From: Bacilli bacterium
Lineage (GTDB): Bacteria > Bacillota_I > Bacilli_A > RFN20 > CAG-826
Assembly: GCA_017534425.1 (NCBI GenBank)
Contig: JAFXWB010000061.1
Span: forward strand, 1-32,476
Reading direction: 5' to 3'
Length of the DNA stretch: 32,476 nt
Below the pieces are notes generated by a model, which saw only the letters and a program-made list of their open reading frames with translations, did no database searches and was not told the origin of the DNA. Shown piece by piece: positions 7,187-15,353 of the stretch. The position numbers were made by a program, and so were the translations under genes. Numbering within the stretch: position 1 is the first letter of the stretch; every line of letters starts with the position of its first letter.

Positions 7187-7215
7187 ATATTAGCAAATAA
7201 AAAATATAAAACTAA
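7187..7215 (-). promoter_or_regulatory. Possible promoter of the toxin-like gene
   Basis: On the minus strand TTAGTT (7210-7215) and TAATAT (7187-7192) are 17 nt apart. This would give a leader of about 60 nt containing the sequestering hairpin. The match is moderate and the assignment tentative. Confidence 0.35.
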
Positions 7216-7238
7216 GTGAATTTTAATGAGCAAAAATC

Positions 7239-7313
7239 TTCCCAATATTTATATTAAGAAACAATAAACAAAGGGACCATTCCCTATATACTAATAAATA
7301 TAAATATTGGGAA
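7239..7313. repeat. 17-bp perfect inverted repeat enclosing a small hairpin
   Basis: Arms 7239-7255 and 7297-7313 are perfect reverse complements; further A/T pairing to 7232 and 7320 includes two mismatches. The 41-bp interior holds a second palindrome, AGGGA-CCAT-TCCCT (7272-7285). Neither strand has a proper U-tract beside the main stem. It lies between the preA terminator and the toxin promoter. It could be a miniature mobile-element remnant, a cruciform or an RNA structure; no target-site duplication is obvious. Confidence 0.6.
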
Positions 7314-7329
7314 AAATTTTTATAAAAAA

Positions 7330-7349
7330 AGAGCCACCGAAGTGACTCT
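7330..7349 (-). terminator. Intrinsic terminator of the preT-preA operon
   Basis: An 8-bp stem (7330-7337 with 7342-7349) is capped by a UUCG tetraloop in minus-strand RNA and followed by UUUUUUAUA. One pair is a U-G wobble valid only on the minus strand. It begins 15 nt after the preA stop. Confidence 0.93.
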
Positions 7350-7364
7350 CATAAAATATTTGGA

Positions 7365-8612
7365 TTAAAGTTTAATGTCGCTCGCTTTGCACTTACGGCC
7401 TTCTTTAATTGAAATCTTGCCTAGTTTAATTGCTCCTACTGGACAAACGTGACCACAAAGTAAGCAACCAACACATTTATCTGTGTTACAACTTGGTTCG
7501 CGTTTTTCAGCGTTCCATTCAATTGCTTGGTGACCACCATCATAGCAACTAATATAGCAACGACCACACTTAATACATTTATCTAAATCAATGTCTGGAC
7601 GGACGATGTAATCTCTATTGAGATTTTCTGCTGGAATAATGTTTTTATTTGCAAGTCCAACTAAATCCTCAAGATGATCAACACCTTGTTCTTCCATGTA
7701 GTGCATTAAACCATTTTTGAGATCTTCAACAATTCTATAACCGTATTGCATAATAGCGGTTGTGACTTGAAGTGTTTTTGAACCAACAAGAATGAATTCT
7801 GCTGCATCTTCCCAAGTTTCAATTCCACCGATACCTGAAATTTCAAGATTTTCTAATCCTTCAGCTTGTCTCATTTGTTGGATGAAACGGAGTGCAACTG
7901 GTTTAACTGCTTTTCCAGAGTAACCTGAAATTGCAGATTTTCCATCAACAATTGGTAAACCAACTTTCTTATCTAAGTCAATATTGCATATTGATTTGAT
8001 TGTATTAATTGCCGCAATACCATCTGCTCCACCTTCTAAACAGGCTTTTGCAACTGGCACCATATCTGTAACATTTGGTGTCATTTTAGCCATCATCGGA
8101 AGAGAACTACCGCGTTTAACGGCTTGGCAATATCTCTTACAAAGTTCTGGATTAGTTCCAACATCACTACCCATTGCGTGTGATGTCATTTGTGGACATG
8201 AAAGATTCATTTCAATCATATCTGCCCCACATTCAGTAACTTTTCTAGCAAGATCTTCCCAGGTTTCTTCATCATTACCCATAATGGATGCGATTAATAT
8301 TTGATTTGGGAATTCTTCTTTTAGTTTTCTTAAATCGCGAAGATTTTCTTCAAGAGTATGTTCAGCGATTTGCTCCATGTTTTTAAAACCAACAAATGGA
8401 GTATTCTCTTTATTTAACTTATCGAAACGTGGAGAAACTTCATCAATGAAGTATGATTTTGGCCCGATTGTCTTAAAGACAACACCACCCCATCCTACTT
8501 CATATGCTTTCTTACACATGTCATAGCAGTTACCAACTGGTGAGGAAGATAAACAGAATGGATTTGGGAATTTGACACCTAAGAAGGTAATCGATAAATC
8601 TTTTTTAACCAT
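7365..8612 (-). CDS. preA: NAD-dependent dihydropyrimidine dehydrogenase, subunit PreA
   Basis: FMN-containing catalytic subunit that reduces uracil and thymine to their 5,6-dihydro forms with electrons passed from PreT. At 415 residues it is close to the E. coli PreA length. The dihydroorotate-dehydrogenase-like barrel carries [19 protein letters not shown], with the Cys that serves as general acid in the family. The C-terminus has two 4Fe-4S motifs, [11 protein letters not shown] and [12 protein letters not shown]. Start ATG lies 2 nt after the preT stop with AGGAGGT inside the end of preT, so the subunits are translationally coupled. Gut preTA operons are also known to inactivate 5-fluorouracil. 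A UUCG-loop terminator follows. Confidence 0.94.
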   Translation of the reverse strand: MVKKDLSITFLGVKFPNPFCLSSSPVGNCYDMCKKAYEVGWGGVVFKTIGPKSYFIDEVSPRFDKLNKENTPFVGFKNMEQIAEHTLEENLRDLRKLKEEFPNQILIASIMGNDEETWEDLARKVTECGADMIEMNLSCPQMTSHAMGSDVGTNPELCKRYCQAVKRGSSLPMMAKMTPNVTDMVPVAKACLEGGADGIAAINTIKSICNIDLDKKVGLPIVDGKSAISGYSGKAVKPVALRFIQQMRQAEGLENLEISGIGGIETWEDAAEFILVGSKTLQVTTAIMQYGYRIVEDLKNGLMHYMEEQGVDHLEDLVGLANKNIIPAENLNRDYIVRPDIDLDKCIKCGRCYISCYDGGHQAIEWNAEKREPSCNTDKCVGCLLCGHVCPVGAIKLGKISIKEGRKCKASDIKL

Positions 8613-8614
8613 AA

Positions 8615-9844
8615 TTATTTACCTCCTATTGTTGCATCAATATAGAACGCAACTTCTTTACCTGTACGAACTCCACCAACAACTGTTTTGTCGTATGCAC
8701 TATGTGCAATGTCACCACAAACCCAAACTTTTGGATCTTTGGTAATGTATGGACGACCTTCATCAACTTCACCACGAACAAGGTCAATACCTAATCCAGC
8801 GACAATTGGAATCTGGCCAACAGCGAGAATAATTAAATCTGCTTCAACTTCAACTTTTGCCTTAATGACTCTATGTTCAAATGAAACTTTGTTTTCTTCA
8901 ACTTTAACTGGTACATAACCATCCATGATTGTGACACCAAGTTTTTGAGCACCTTCAAGTTCTTTCTTTGAAGCTTTGAATTCTTTAAATTCTTCATAAA
9001 CAACATCAGTAACGTTTTCAGCGCCTAATAGCTTAAGTGTTGAAACAACGTCCATTGCGACATCTCCACCACCAACAACTAATACGTTATTTGGAACTGA
9101 AACTTTGCCTGCTTTAGCTTTAACTTCTCTAAGAAAATCTACGGCTTTTACGACATTTTTGTTTCCATCAAACATTGGAAGCATCTTACCATATGAATAA
9201 CCTGGTGCGAGTAAAACGGCATCATGTTTTGCCTTAAGTTCTTCAAGAGGCATCTTATGACCAACTTCGCAATTTGTGTGGAATTTCACGCCAAATTTTT
9301 CAATTCTTTCAATTTCTTTATCAACAATATGGTTTGGTAAACGATACTCTGGAATAAGTCTAAGCATGCCGCCTAATTCCTTTTCCTTTTCATAAACTTC
9401 AACTGCGTAACCTAACATTGTTAAAGTTGCTGCAGCTTGAAGTGCGGCTGGACCTGAACCGACGATACCTACTGATTTACCATTAGCAGGTTTCTTTTCT
9501 AAAATGTCCATCTTACTAGTTTCTTCAAAGTCTGTGACATAACGTTGAATACGACCAATATCAATTGGACGATCAATACCACTTCTAGAGCATCCTTTTT
9601 GACAGTATTTTTCCGTTGGACAAACTCTAGCACAGACAGCACCAAGAGCATTATTCATTCTAATAGTTTCTGCTGCGCCTTTAAAATTACGGAATCTTAC
9701 TGAACGTATAAACTTGTCTGGATTAGTTCCGGCAGGACAAGCTTTTGAACATGGGGCGTCATGACAAAGCAAGCAACGTGATGCTTCTTCAGTCACGGTT
9801 AAAGAATCAAACCCCACATCTTCTTTTGTGTATTTTGAATCCAT
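8615..9844 (-). CDS. preT: NAD-dependent dihydropyrimidine dehydrogenase, subunit PreT
   Basis: Iron-sulfur flavoprotein that takes electrons from NADH and passes them to PreA; related to the GltD small subunit and the N-terminal half of mammalian DPD. The N-terminal cysteine-rich region has [16 protein letters not shown] and [15 protein letters not shown]. The FAD-binding motif [14 protein letters not shown] and the second nucleotide-binding motif [11 protein letters not shown] follow. I chose ATG 9844, with AGAAAGGA at about 9852-9859, giving 409 residues near the E. coli length of 412. The longer frame begins with TTG at 9874 with no ribosome-binding site. No strong promoter is seen in the short gap after the preceding terminator, so the promoter may overlap the terminator T-tract. 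Confidence 0.93.
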   Translation of the reverse strand: MDSKYTKEDVGFDSLTVTEEASRCLLCHDAPCSKACPAGTNPDKFIRSVRFRNFKGAAETIRMNNALGAVCARVCPTEKYCQKGCSRSGIDRPIDIGRIQRYVTDFEETSKMDILEKKPANGKSVGIVGSGPAALQAAATLTMLGYAVEVYEKEKELGGMLRLIPEYRLPNHIVDKEIERIEKFGVKFHTNCEVGHKMPLEELKAKHDAVLLAPGYSYGKMLPMFDGNKNVVKAVDFLREVKAKAGKVSVPNNVLVVGGGDVAMDVVSTLKLLGAENVTDVVYEEFKEFKASKKELEGAQKLGVTIMDGYVPVKVEENKVSFEHRVIKAKVEVEADLIILAVGQIPIVAGLGIDLVRGEVDEGRPYITKDPKVWVCGDIAHSAYDKTVVGGVRTGKEVAFYIDATIGGK

Positions 9845-9893
9845 ATGAAAATCCTTTCTATAATATTTTAACAACCAAGCGCGTAGTAAAAAA

Positions 9894-9913
9894 GCACCAT
9901 TATTTTATGGTGC
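9894..9913 (-). terminator. Intrinsic terminator after the MFS_2 transporter
   Basis: A 7-bp GC-rich stem GCACCAT/ATGGTGC (9894-9900 with 9907-9913) has a 6-nt loop and is followed by UUUUUU on the minus strand. It separates the fusion-enzyme/transporter unit from preT-preA. Confidence 0.9.
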
Positions 9914-9939
9914 CTTTTACATATACGTAAGTGTATGTA

Positions 9940-12000
9940 TTAATTACCTTTTGCTTGAAGTTTATCAGAAATCTTATTGAACATATTTGTTCTAATAGCG
10001 AGTGAATAAACATTCATCATAAATGGAACTGGAATGCATGCGAAGATAATCATTGAAGGAACGAAACGTTTAGAACCTAAATCTAATTCGTGTTGTTTCT
10101 CTAATTCTTCAAATGCTTTCTTAAACTTGTAATCTGCAAGAATTCCAAGGGATGGGACAAAACAAGCGATAATTGCAATTGCTTTAACACCAGCGCTTAA
10201 TTTAACTCCAGCAATTTTGAATTTCTTGAAGTCAAGTAAGACTGAAACAAGACCAAAGATTCCACCACTTAAGACCCAAAGAGCAACGTTTGCGAATGTA
10301 GAGTTCTTTTCAAGAACACGGTCTTCTTCATTACCAATGGAGTGAGCTTCATCAAACTTGTAATCAATGATTGCTTTTGTTTCAGCAATATCTTTTTCAA
10401 TCTTAACAATCTTAGCTCTAACGCCATCTAAGGATTTAAGTGCTAATTCTTTAGCAGATTCTTCTTCAAGATGTTCTGCAGCAATTTCGCCTTCTTTAAC
10501 TTTTAACATATAAACTGCACGTTTCTTTTCAAGTTTTGGAAGTCTACGTTCTGCGGACTCTTTAATGTCTAAATATGTTGTTCTTGCAGTGTAATTTTTT
10601 GGCATTAAGAAACAGAAGAAGAAACCTAAAATACAAGCAACAAAGACAATAAACGGAACCATTGAAACACCGTTTTTCCAGAAAACATCAACATTTTTGC
10701 CTAAGATTTCATCATACATTGTCTCGCCTGTTGGTGTTTGCCATAACTTAAGGTAGTTATAAACTAAGGATGAAGCGATAGCACCAACGATTGATGTTGC
10801 TAAAGCTTGAATTGCAAAGTACATAGCAGAGTGATTCTTGCCTGTAACTTCTTCTTCAACTGAAGCAATTGATGTTGGGATAAGATATGGCATCATAAAG
10901 AATGCTCCAATACCCCATGATCCGATAATTCCACCGATAGCACCAATAATGAGTTTTGGCATGAGTTGATCACCCCAGAACCATTGACTGCCTAAGCAGA
11001 ATGAGAAAATACAAATACCAAATGAAAGTAATGCACTTTGGAAAACTGGTCTAACACCAACTTTTTTACGAAGTCTATTAAACAAATAGAGCATTAATGG
11101 GACAGGTGCAAAAGCACATGTATTTAAGACTGCTGCCCAGCCTGCACCTAAGTTCATAACACCAGAAATTAATGTGTTTTGAGCAACCAAGAACATTTGA
11201 AGTCCAAAGAATGCAACGCAATTAACAAGTGTCCATTTCATAAATGGTTTAGATTCAAGTGTTAATTTAATTGAAACACCAATTGGAACAGCCTTTTCTT
11301 CATTAAATGTAACAGTTTCTCCAGCCGGAACTTTCTTTTGCATAAAGATTGGGAAAAGAATAGTAACCATTAATGGGGTTCCATATAAGGCAACTTGCCA
11401 AATTGGTAGACCAATTGCTTTAAAGATTGCTGGGATTGCTGCATAAACTAAAGCATAGCTTATTGTGTCGAAAACTGATTTATAAGCGGAAACACGAGCT
11501 CTTTGTGTTTGGTCTTCACAAACATCACTTAAAGCACCATAGAAGGTGATTAATGCAAGTGTATAAGATGCAAAGAAGATGATTGACCAGAAGAAAATCC
11601 AAATAGAGTTACCAATTTGTTGACCAAGACTTAAATCTCCTGATTTTCCAAAAATTGGAATCCAACAAAGAATAAATGAGATAACCATTGGGGCAACTGC
11701 TATTAAAATAGCAACCCAACGTTTTCCAGTCTTATTCTTTAAGTTATCAGTGAATGCTGCAAGTGGGACGTCAACAATACCATCGAAAACTCTTCCGATT
11801 GTCCAAAGAATCGGGAAGATAATTGTTGAAACAATAATTGTTCCACCATAACTCCAGAATCCGATGTCTGCTTTTAAACCGGTTGGAATAACGGCATCGG
11901 TAAAATATGCCATCATAAGAACCATTAATAAGTTTGGTCCAAAACCTGTTGCTGCAAACAAAACTTCTTTCCAACGTTTGTTAAGGGATACTTTTTTCAT
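9940..12000 (-). CDS. MelB-like (GPH/MFS_2) cation symporter with C-terminal coiled-coil and membrane extension
   Basis: A 686-residue membrane protein. Residues 1-468 form the 12-helix glycoside-pentoside-hexuronide (MFS_2) fold; RVFDGIVDVPLAAFTDN (70-86) contains the DxxxD pair (Asp73, Asp77) that binds Na+ in MelB. Family members usually import sugars, but MFSD2A in the same superfamily imports lysophospholipids. Unlike normal members (about 450-500 residues), residues 475-550 are a charged, probably coiled-coil segment. They are followed by about three extra membrane helices (568-590, 604-622, 646-668). The gene starts 3 nt after the acyl-ligase/acyltransferase fusion gene, with its ribosome-binding site in that gene's end, so co-expression is near certain. 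That neighbour favours a lipid-related substrate; a sugar is the main alternative. Confidence 0.8.
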   Translation of the reverse strand: MKKVSLNKRWKEVLFAATGFGPNLLMVLMMAYFTDAVIPTGLKADIGFWSYGGTIIVSTIIFPILWTIGRVFDGIVDVPLAAFTDNLKNKTGKRWVAILIAVAPMVISFILCWIPIFGKSGDLSLGQQIGNSIWIFFWSIIFFASYTLALITFYGALSDVCEDQTQRARVSAYKSVFDTISYALVYAAIPAIFKAIGLPIWQVALYGTPLMVTILFPIFMQKKVPAGETVTFNEEKAVPIGVSIKLTLESKPFMKWTLVNCVAFFGLQMFLVAQNTLISGVMNLGAGWAAVLNTCAFAPVPLMLYLFNRLRKKVGVRPVFQSALLSFGICIFSFCLGSQWFWGDQLMPKLIIGAIGGIIGSWGIGAFFMMPYLIPTSIASVEEEVTGKNHSAMYFAIQALATSIVGAIASSLVYNYLKLWQTPTGETMYDEILGKNVDVFWKNGVSMVPFIVFVACILGFFFCFLMPKNYTARTTYLDIKESAERRLPKLEKKRAVYMLKVKEGEIAAEHLEEESAKELALKSLDGVRAKIVKIEKDIAETKAIIDYKFDEAHSIGNEEDRVLEKNSTFANVALWVLSGGIFGLVSVLLDFKKFKIAGVKLSAGVKAIAIIACFVPSLGILADYKFKKAFEELEKQHELDLGSKRFVPSMIIFACIPVPFMMNVYSLAIRTNMFNKISDKLQAKGN

Positions 12001-12003
12001 CGA

Positions 12004-15000
12004 CTATTTCTCCTTCTTTTTAGAGTAATTTTGCGAAATACCTTGTAATTCTATCATTTTTTGTTGAAGAATTTCAGTAAATTTTGCGATATTTTCTTTA
12101 CTAGCACCGCGCTCTTCAAAATAATCACACGGATAAAGTGGATCACCAATAATGATGCGATTAGGTCTTAGAGGTCTTGTAACCTTTTGGAAAATCATTG
12201 GTATGACCGGAACATTATGTCTTAATGCGTGCATCGATATTCCTTGTTTCAAATCACCTTTAATAGTTCCGTCTTCTTCAATATGACCTTGAGGGAACAT
12301 AACAACACAGCCGTTGCCTTCAAGGATTTCATCGGTTTCTTTAAATGATTGAAAATCAAATCCCCCTTTAGCGTCTCTATCATATTCAATAACGCCCGCT
12401 CCTTTAGTCAAAGGATGTAAGAACTTTCCCCCTACTGCTTTCTTTAAAGAAAGAATTCTTAAACGTCTAGTTACCCAATAAAGATACATGTATGTAACAT
12501 CGAAAAATGATGTGTGATTTGGTGCCAAAATGACCTTTTCGCGGAAAGCTTTCTTAACTTTCTTTTTATCTCCAACGTATTTCTTAACGGCCCAAAAAAC
12601 TAAATAGCCAAATGGGAATCCAGTAATTTTAAATAAATCAGAAATGAAAAGCTTCCATGAAAAGATAGATTTTGTTTTATGCGTTTCAAAACAATAAAGT
12701 TGATGTTTAAGCTTTTTGATAGTTTCTTGTAAGTATTTGTTAACACGAATAATTTCATCGTTTGTTAATTCATCGCCTTTAACTAAATCACGAACATATA
12801 TCTTCTCGCCAACGTTATATTTAGCGCGCTTAAATAGACCATAATTTCCTTTAAAGTAGTACGGAATTATTGGTTTATTTGTCTCAAACGAAAGTCTAAT
12901 AGCGCTTGAAGAAAATCTTTCTATTTCGCCCACTTTATCTTCAAAACGGCCTTCTGGAAATATAGCAATTGTCTTGCCCTTATTAAGGTAAATCTTGGCT
13001 TTTCTCATTGCCTCAATGTTTGCAGGATCATCTTTCTTAACTTCGATGTTTTCCAAAACATTACAAAGATGTCTTAATGAACCGAATCTATAGATTGCTG
13101 GTCCTACAAACGTATGAACAACTCTAAAGAAATATTTATAAAGCAAAGAGATGTAATCAAATGTAGATGAGTGGTTTCCAATAATGATTGCACCACCTTT
13201 AAGTTTCTTAGATTCCTTCTTCGCTTTATGTGAAGCATAGAAGTATCTTGGAGTAATAAAGATGAGAAATGGAATAATGCCCGAAATCTTAATAAAGCAT
13301 CTTCCAAGGAAACGGAAAAAGTTAAAATTCCCCGCTTTTTCTTTAGTATTTTCATGTTTATTGCTTTGTTCGGATAGCTTAAGATCAATATTTTCTTTCT
13401 TTGCGGTTTCTTCAACTTTTATTGCAAAATGAAGTGGGGTCCTTGTTGTGTTAACGTTAATTTCAAGACCCATTCCAAAACGAGATTCAATCTTGCTAAC
13501 CAAATCAAAATAAGAAAGCGAATCACCACCTAGATCGATAAAGAAATCAGAGTCGAATTCAACTTTTTCATTAGCAGTAACTTCTGAGAATATTTTACTG
13601 ATTTCTTTAACGAGCTCTATATTGTAATTAACGACTTTTTCATTTGCTTCATCCATTGAAATTTCAAACGTCTTAATAGTTCCGTTATCTAAAAGATTTG
13701 CTAATTCGTTTCGCTTAATTTTAATGCCGTTAGCTTTTGGAAGTTCGTCATTTGTAATAAGGATTTTCTTAATTGAATATTTGACAAAACCTTCTTCATG
13801 AATAAGTTTTGACAACTCTTTACGAATAACATTATGCGGTATAGTTTTATCATATGATAAAAGAACAGTTAATTTATCTTTATAGTTAAGACAAACAACA
13901 TCACTTGCATAGTTAGCTTGAAGTGATTTTTCCATACGTGGGAGTGAATAGTTTTCACCATTTCTTCCAATGTAAAGTTCGTCTAATCGGCCTCTAATGT
14001 AATACTTTTTAAATTCATAATCACATAGGTCGTTTGTATAAACAGGTTCATAAATATTTCTTTCAACAAATTCTCCATTTTCAAACATCGCATGATAAGC
14101 AGAACTTGTCGTAACTAATAATTCTTTATGGCTTGAAACTTCATATTTATAGTTAGCGAAAGGATTACCAATCGTGGTCATTAATCTATCTTTTATTTTC
14201 TTGGTATTGCTAAATGAAGAAATGCCAATTTCAGTTGAACCATAACCGTTAACAAGAGGATAGCCAAGTCCGTTTATGATTCTTAATGTATCTTCTGAAA
14301 TAGCAGTGCCACCAGTTACACAGAATCCAAAAGATCTACCTAAAATTTGGTCTAAATACTTTTTGAATAAGTGATTCTGGACGAATTTTCTACCGGAATT
14401 CCCATGGTTTTTTTGGAATTTAATGGAAAATTTAAGTGCTTTTTCGAATTTTTCTTCAGCATTTCTTTCTTTAACTGCCTGCATCACTTTTCTAGAAATT
14501 AATTCCCAAAATAAAGGAACTGCTAACAAATGAGTTGGGTGAGTTAATAATGCTGCCTCTTTAACTTTATCTGCAGCGAGACTTTCAGGTAAAACGAAAG
14601 TTACGTTATGGAATGAGAACCATAAGAACGTCGCCGTAAATCCAAATATATGATAAAGAGGAAGAATTAAAAATTGCTTAATATAACCTTTGTATGTTGA
14701 ACATAAGTTTGGTGATCTTTTCAGCAAGTTAGGTATTTCTAATATTTGATTAGATAATTCTAAACCAGTATAGAGATAAATCTTAGATTTGCCGCTTGTG
14801 CCAGATGTAACAAGCACTGTACCATCAGCCCATTTCGGGCGTTCAATTGCTTTCTCTTCGGTAATCTCGAACGGATTTATTTTTTCTACACCAATCTCTT
14901 TATTCGTGACTGCATAATTACTTTGTAATTGGTTTAAAATTTCTTCATTTTCTTCTTTTGATGCAGCCGTAGAAAGTAGGACTGGAATATAGCCCGCCAT

Positions 15001-15306
15001 TAAAAGTCCATAATACGAAGAAACCCATTCAGGAGAATTATCTAAAAGAAGACCAACATATTTAGCGTTGTCGCCAATGGTATTTTGGAAGTGGTTCGCA
15101 AAACATTCGATTTGTTTTTTAACTTCACCATAAGTTATATTCGTGACTTCCCCATTTTTGCAAACATTAAAGAACGTAAAATCTGGATGATAGAAAGTTG
15201 TTCTAAAAATGTCTTGCATCGTTTTGCGAGAACATGAAAGCCTTTCGTGGTTAAATGCTACTCTTTTAGCAAGTTTTTTCTTATTTAATCGTTCTTCTTT
15301 AATCAT
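12004..15306 (-). CDS. Fusion of acyl-AMP ligase, acyl carrier domain and two PlsC-type acyltransferases
   Basis: An 1100-residue multidomain enzyme. Residues 1-545 are an ANL adenylation domain: TSGTSGKSK (167-175), YGSTE (355-359), RGRLDE (438-443) and a C-terminal NGIKIKR. Residues 560-635 form a carrier domain with DLGGDSL, Ser596 being the expected phosphopantetheine site. After a hydrophobic stretch (670-690) comes PlsC domain 1 with NHSSTFD (711-717) and FPEG (783-786). PlsC domain 2 has NHTSFFD (930-936) and FPQG (1004-1007). By family knowledge it should activate a fatty acid, hold it on its own carrier and acylate a glycerolipid at the membrane, like Aas (acyltransferase plus ligase) but in a different order and with added domains. 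The ATG has no clear Shine-Dalgarno sequence. It is followed by the MFS_2 transporter. Confidence 0.85.
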   Translation of the reverse strand: MIKEERLNKKKLAKRVAFNHERLSCSRKTMQDIFRTTFYHPDFTFFNVCKNGEVTNITYGEVKKQIECFANHFQNTIGDNAKYVGLLLDNSPEWVSSYYGLLMAGYIPVLLSTAASKEENEEILNQLQSNYAVTNKEIGVEKINPFEITEEKAIERPKWADGTVLVTSGTSGKSKIYLYTGLELSNQILEIPNLLKRSPNLCSTYKGYIKQFLILPLYHIFGFTATFLWFSFHNVTFVLPESLAADKVKEAALLTHPTHLLAVPLFWELISRKVMQAVKERNAEEKFEKALKFSIKFQKNHGNSGRKFVQNHLFKKYLDQILGRSFGFCVTGGTAISEDTLRIINGLGYPLVNGYGSTEIGISSFSNTKKIKDRLMTTIGNPFANYKYEVSSHKELLVTTSSAYHAMFENGEFVERNIYEPVYTNDLCDYEFKKYYIRGRLDELYIGRNGENYSLPRMEKSLQANYASDVVCLNYKDKLTVLLSYDKTIPHNVIRKELSKLIHEEGFVKYSIKKILITNDELPKANGIKIKRNELANLLDNGTIKTFEISMDEANEKVVNYNIELVKEISKIFSEVTANEKVEFDSDFFIDLGGDSLSYFDLVSKIESRFGMGLEINVNTTRTPLHFAIKVEETAKKENIDLKLSEQSNKHENTKEKAGNFNFFRFLGRCFIKISGIIPFLIFITPRYFYASHKAKKESKKLKGGAIIIGNHSSTFDYISLLYKYFFRVVHTFVGPAIYRFGSLRHLCNVLENIEVKKDDPANIEAMRKAKIYLNKGKTIAIFPEGRFEDKVGEIERFSSSAIRLSFETNKPIIPYYFKGNYGLFKRAKYNVGEKIYVRDLVKGDELTNDEIIRVNKYLQETIKKLKHQLYCFETHKTKSIFSWKLFISDLFKITGFPFGYLVFWAVKKYVGDKKKVKKAFREKVILAPNHTSFFDVTYMYLYWVTRRLRILSLKKAVGGKFLHPLTKGAGVIEYDRDAKGGFDFQSFKETDEILEGNGCVVMFPQGHIEEDGTIKGDLKQGISMHALRHNVPVIPMIFQKVTRPLRPNRIIIGDPLYPCDYFEERGASKENIAKFTEILQQKMIELQGISQNYSKKKEK

Positions 15307-15318
15307 TTTATAAAAAGA

Positions 15319-15338
15319 TACTTATATAAATATAAGTA
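15319..15338 (-). terminator. AT-rich hairpin between the nucleotidyltransferase and the fusion gene
   Basis: TACTTATA (15319-15326) and TATAAGTA (15331-15338) form an 8-bp AU-rich stem followed by UCUUUUUAU on the minus strand. It is a weak terminator at best and ends only 12 nt before the ATG at 15306, so it lies in the presumed leader of the fusion gene. TTTCAA and TATAAG 16 nt apart across this hairpin could be a weak promoter. Confidence 0.4.
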
Positions 15339-15353
15339 CCTATTGAAAGTTTT

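Noticed and set aside
7239-7313. The long inverted repeat as a transcription terminator
   Set aside because: Neither strand has a run of U directly after the stem, and a strong UUCG-loop terminator already ends the preA transcript at 7330-7349.
9845-9874. Longer preT start (TTG at 9874)
   Set aside because: There is no ribosome-binding site upstream, and its codons contain the AGAAAGGA used by the ATG at 9844.
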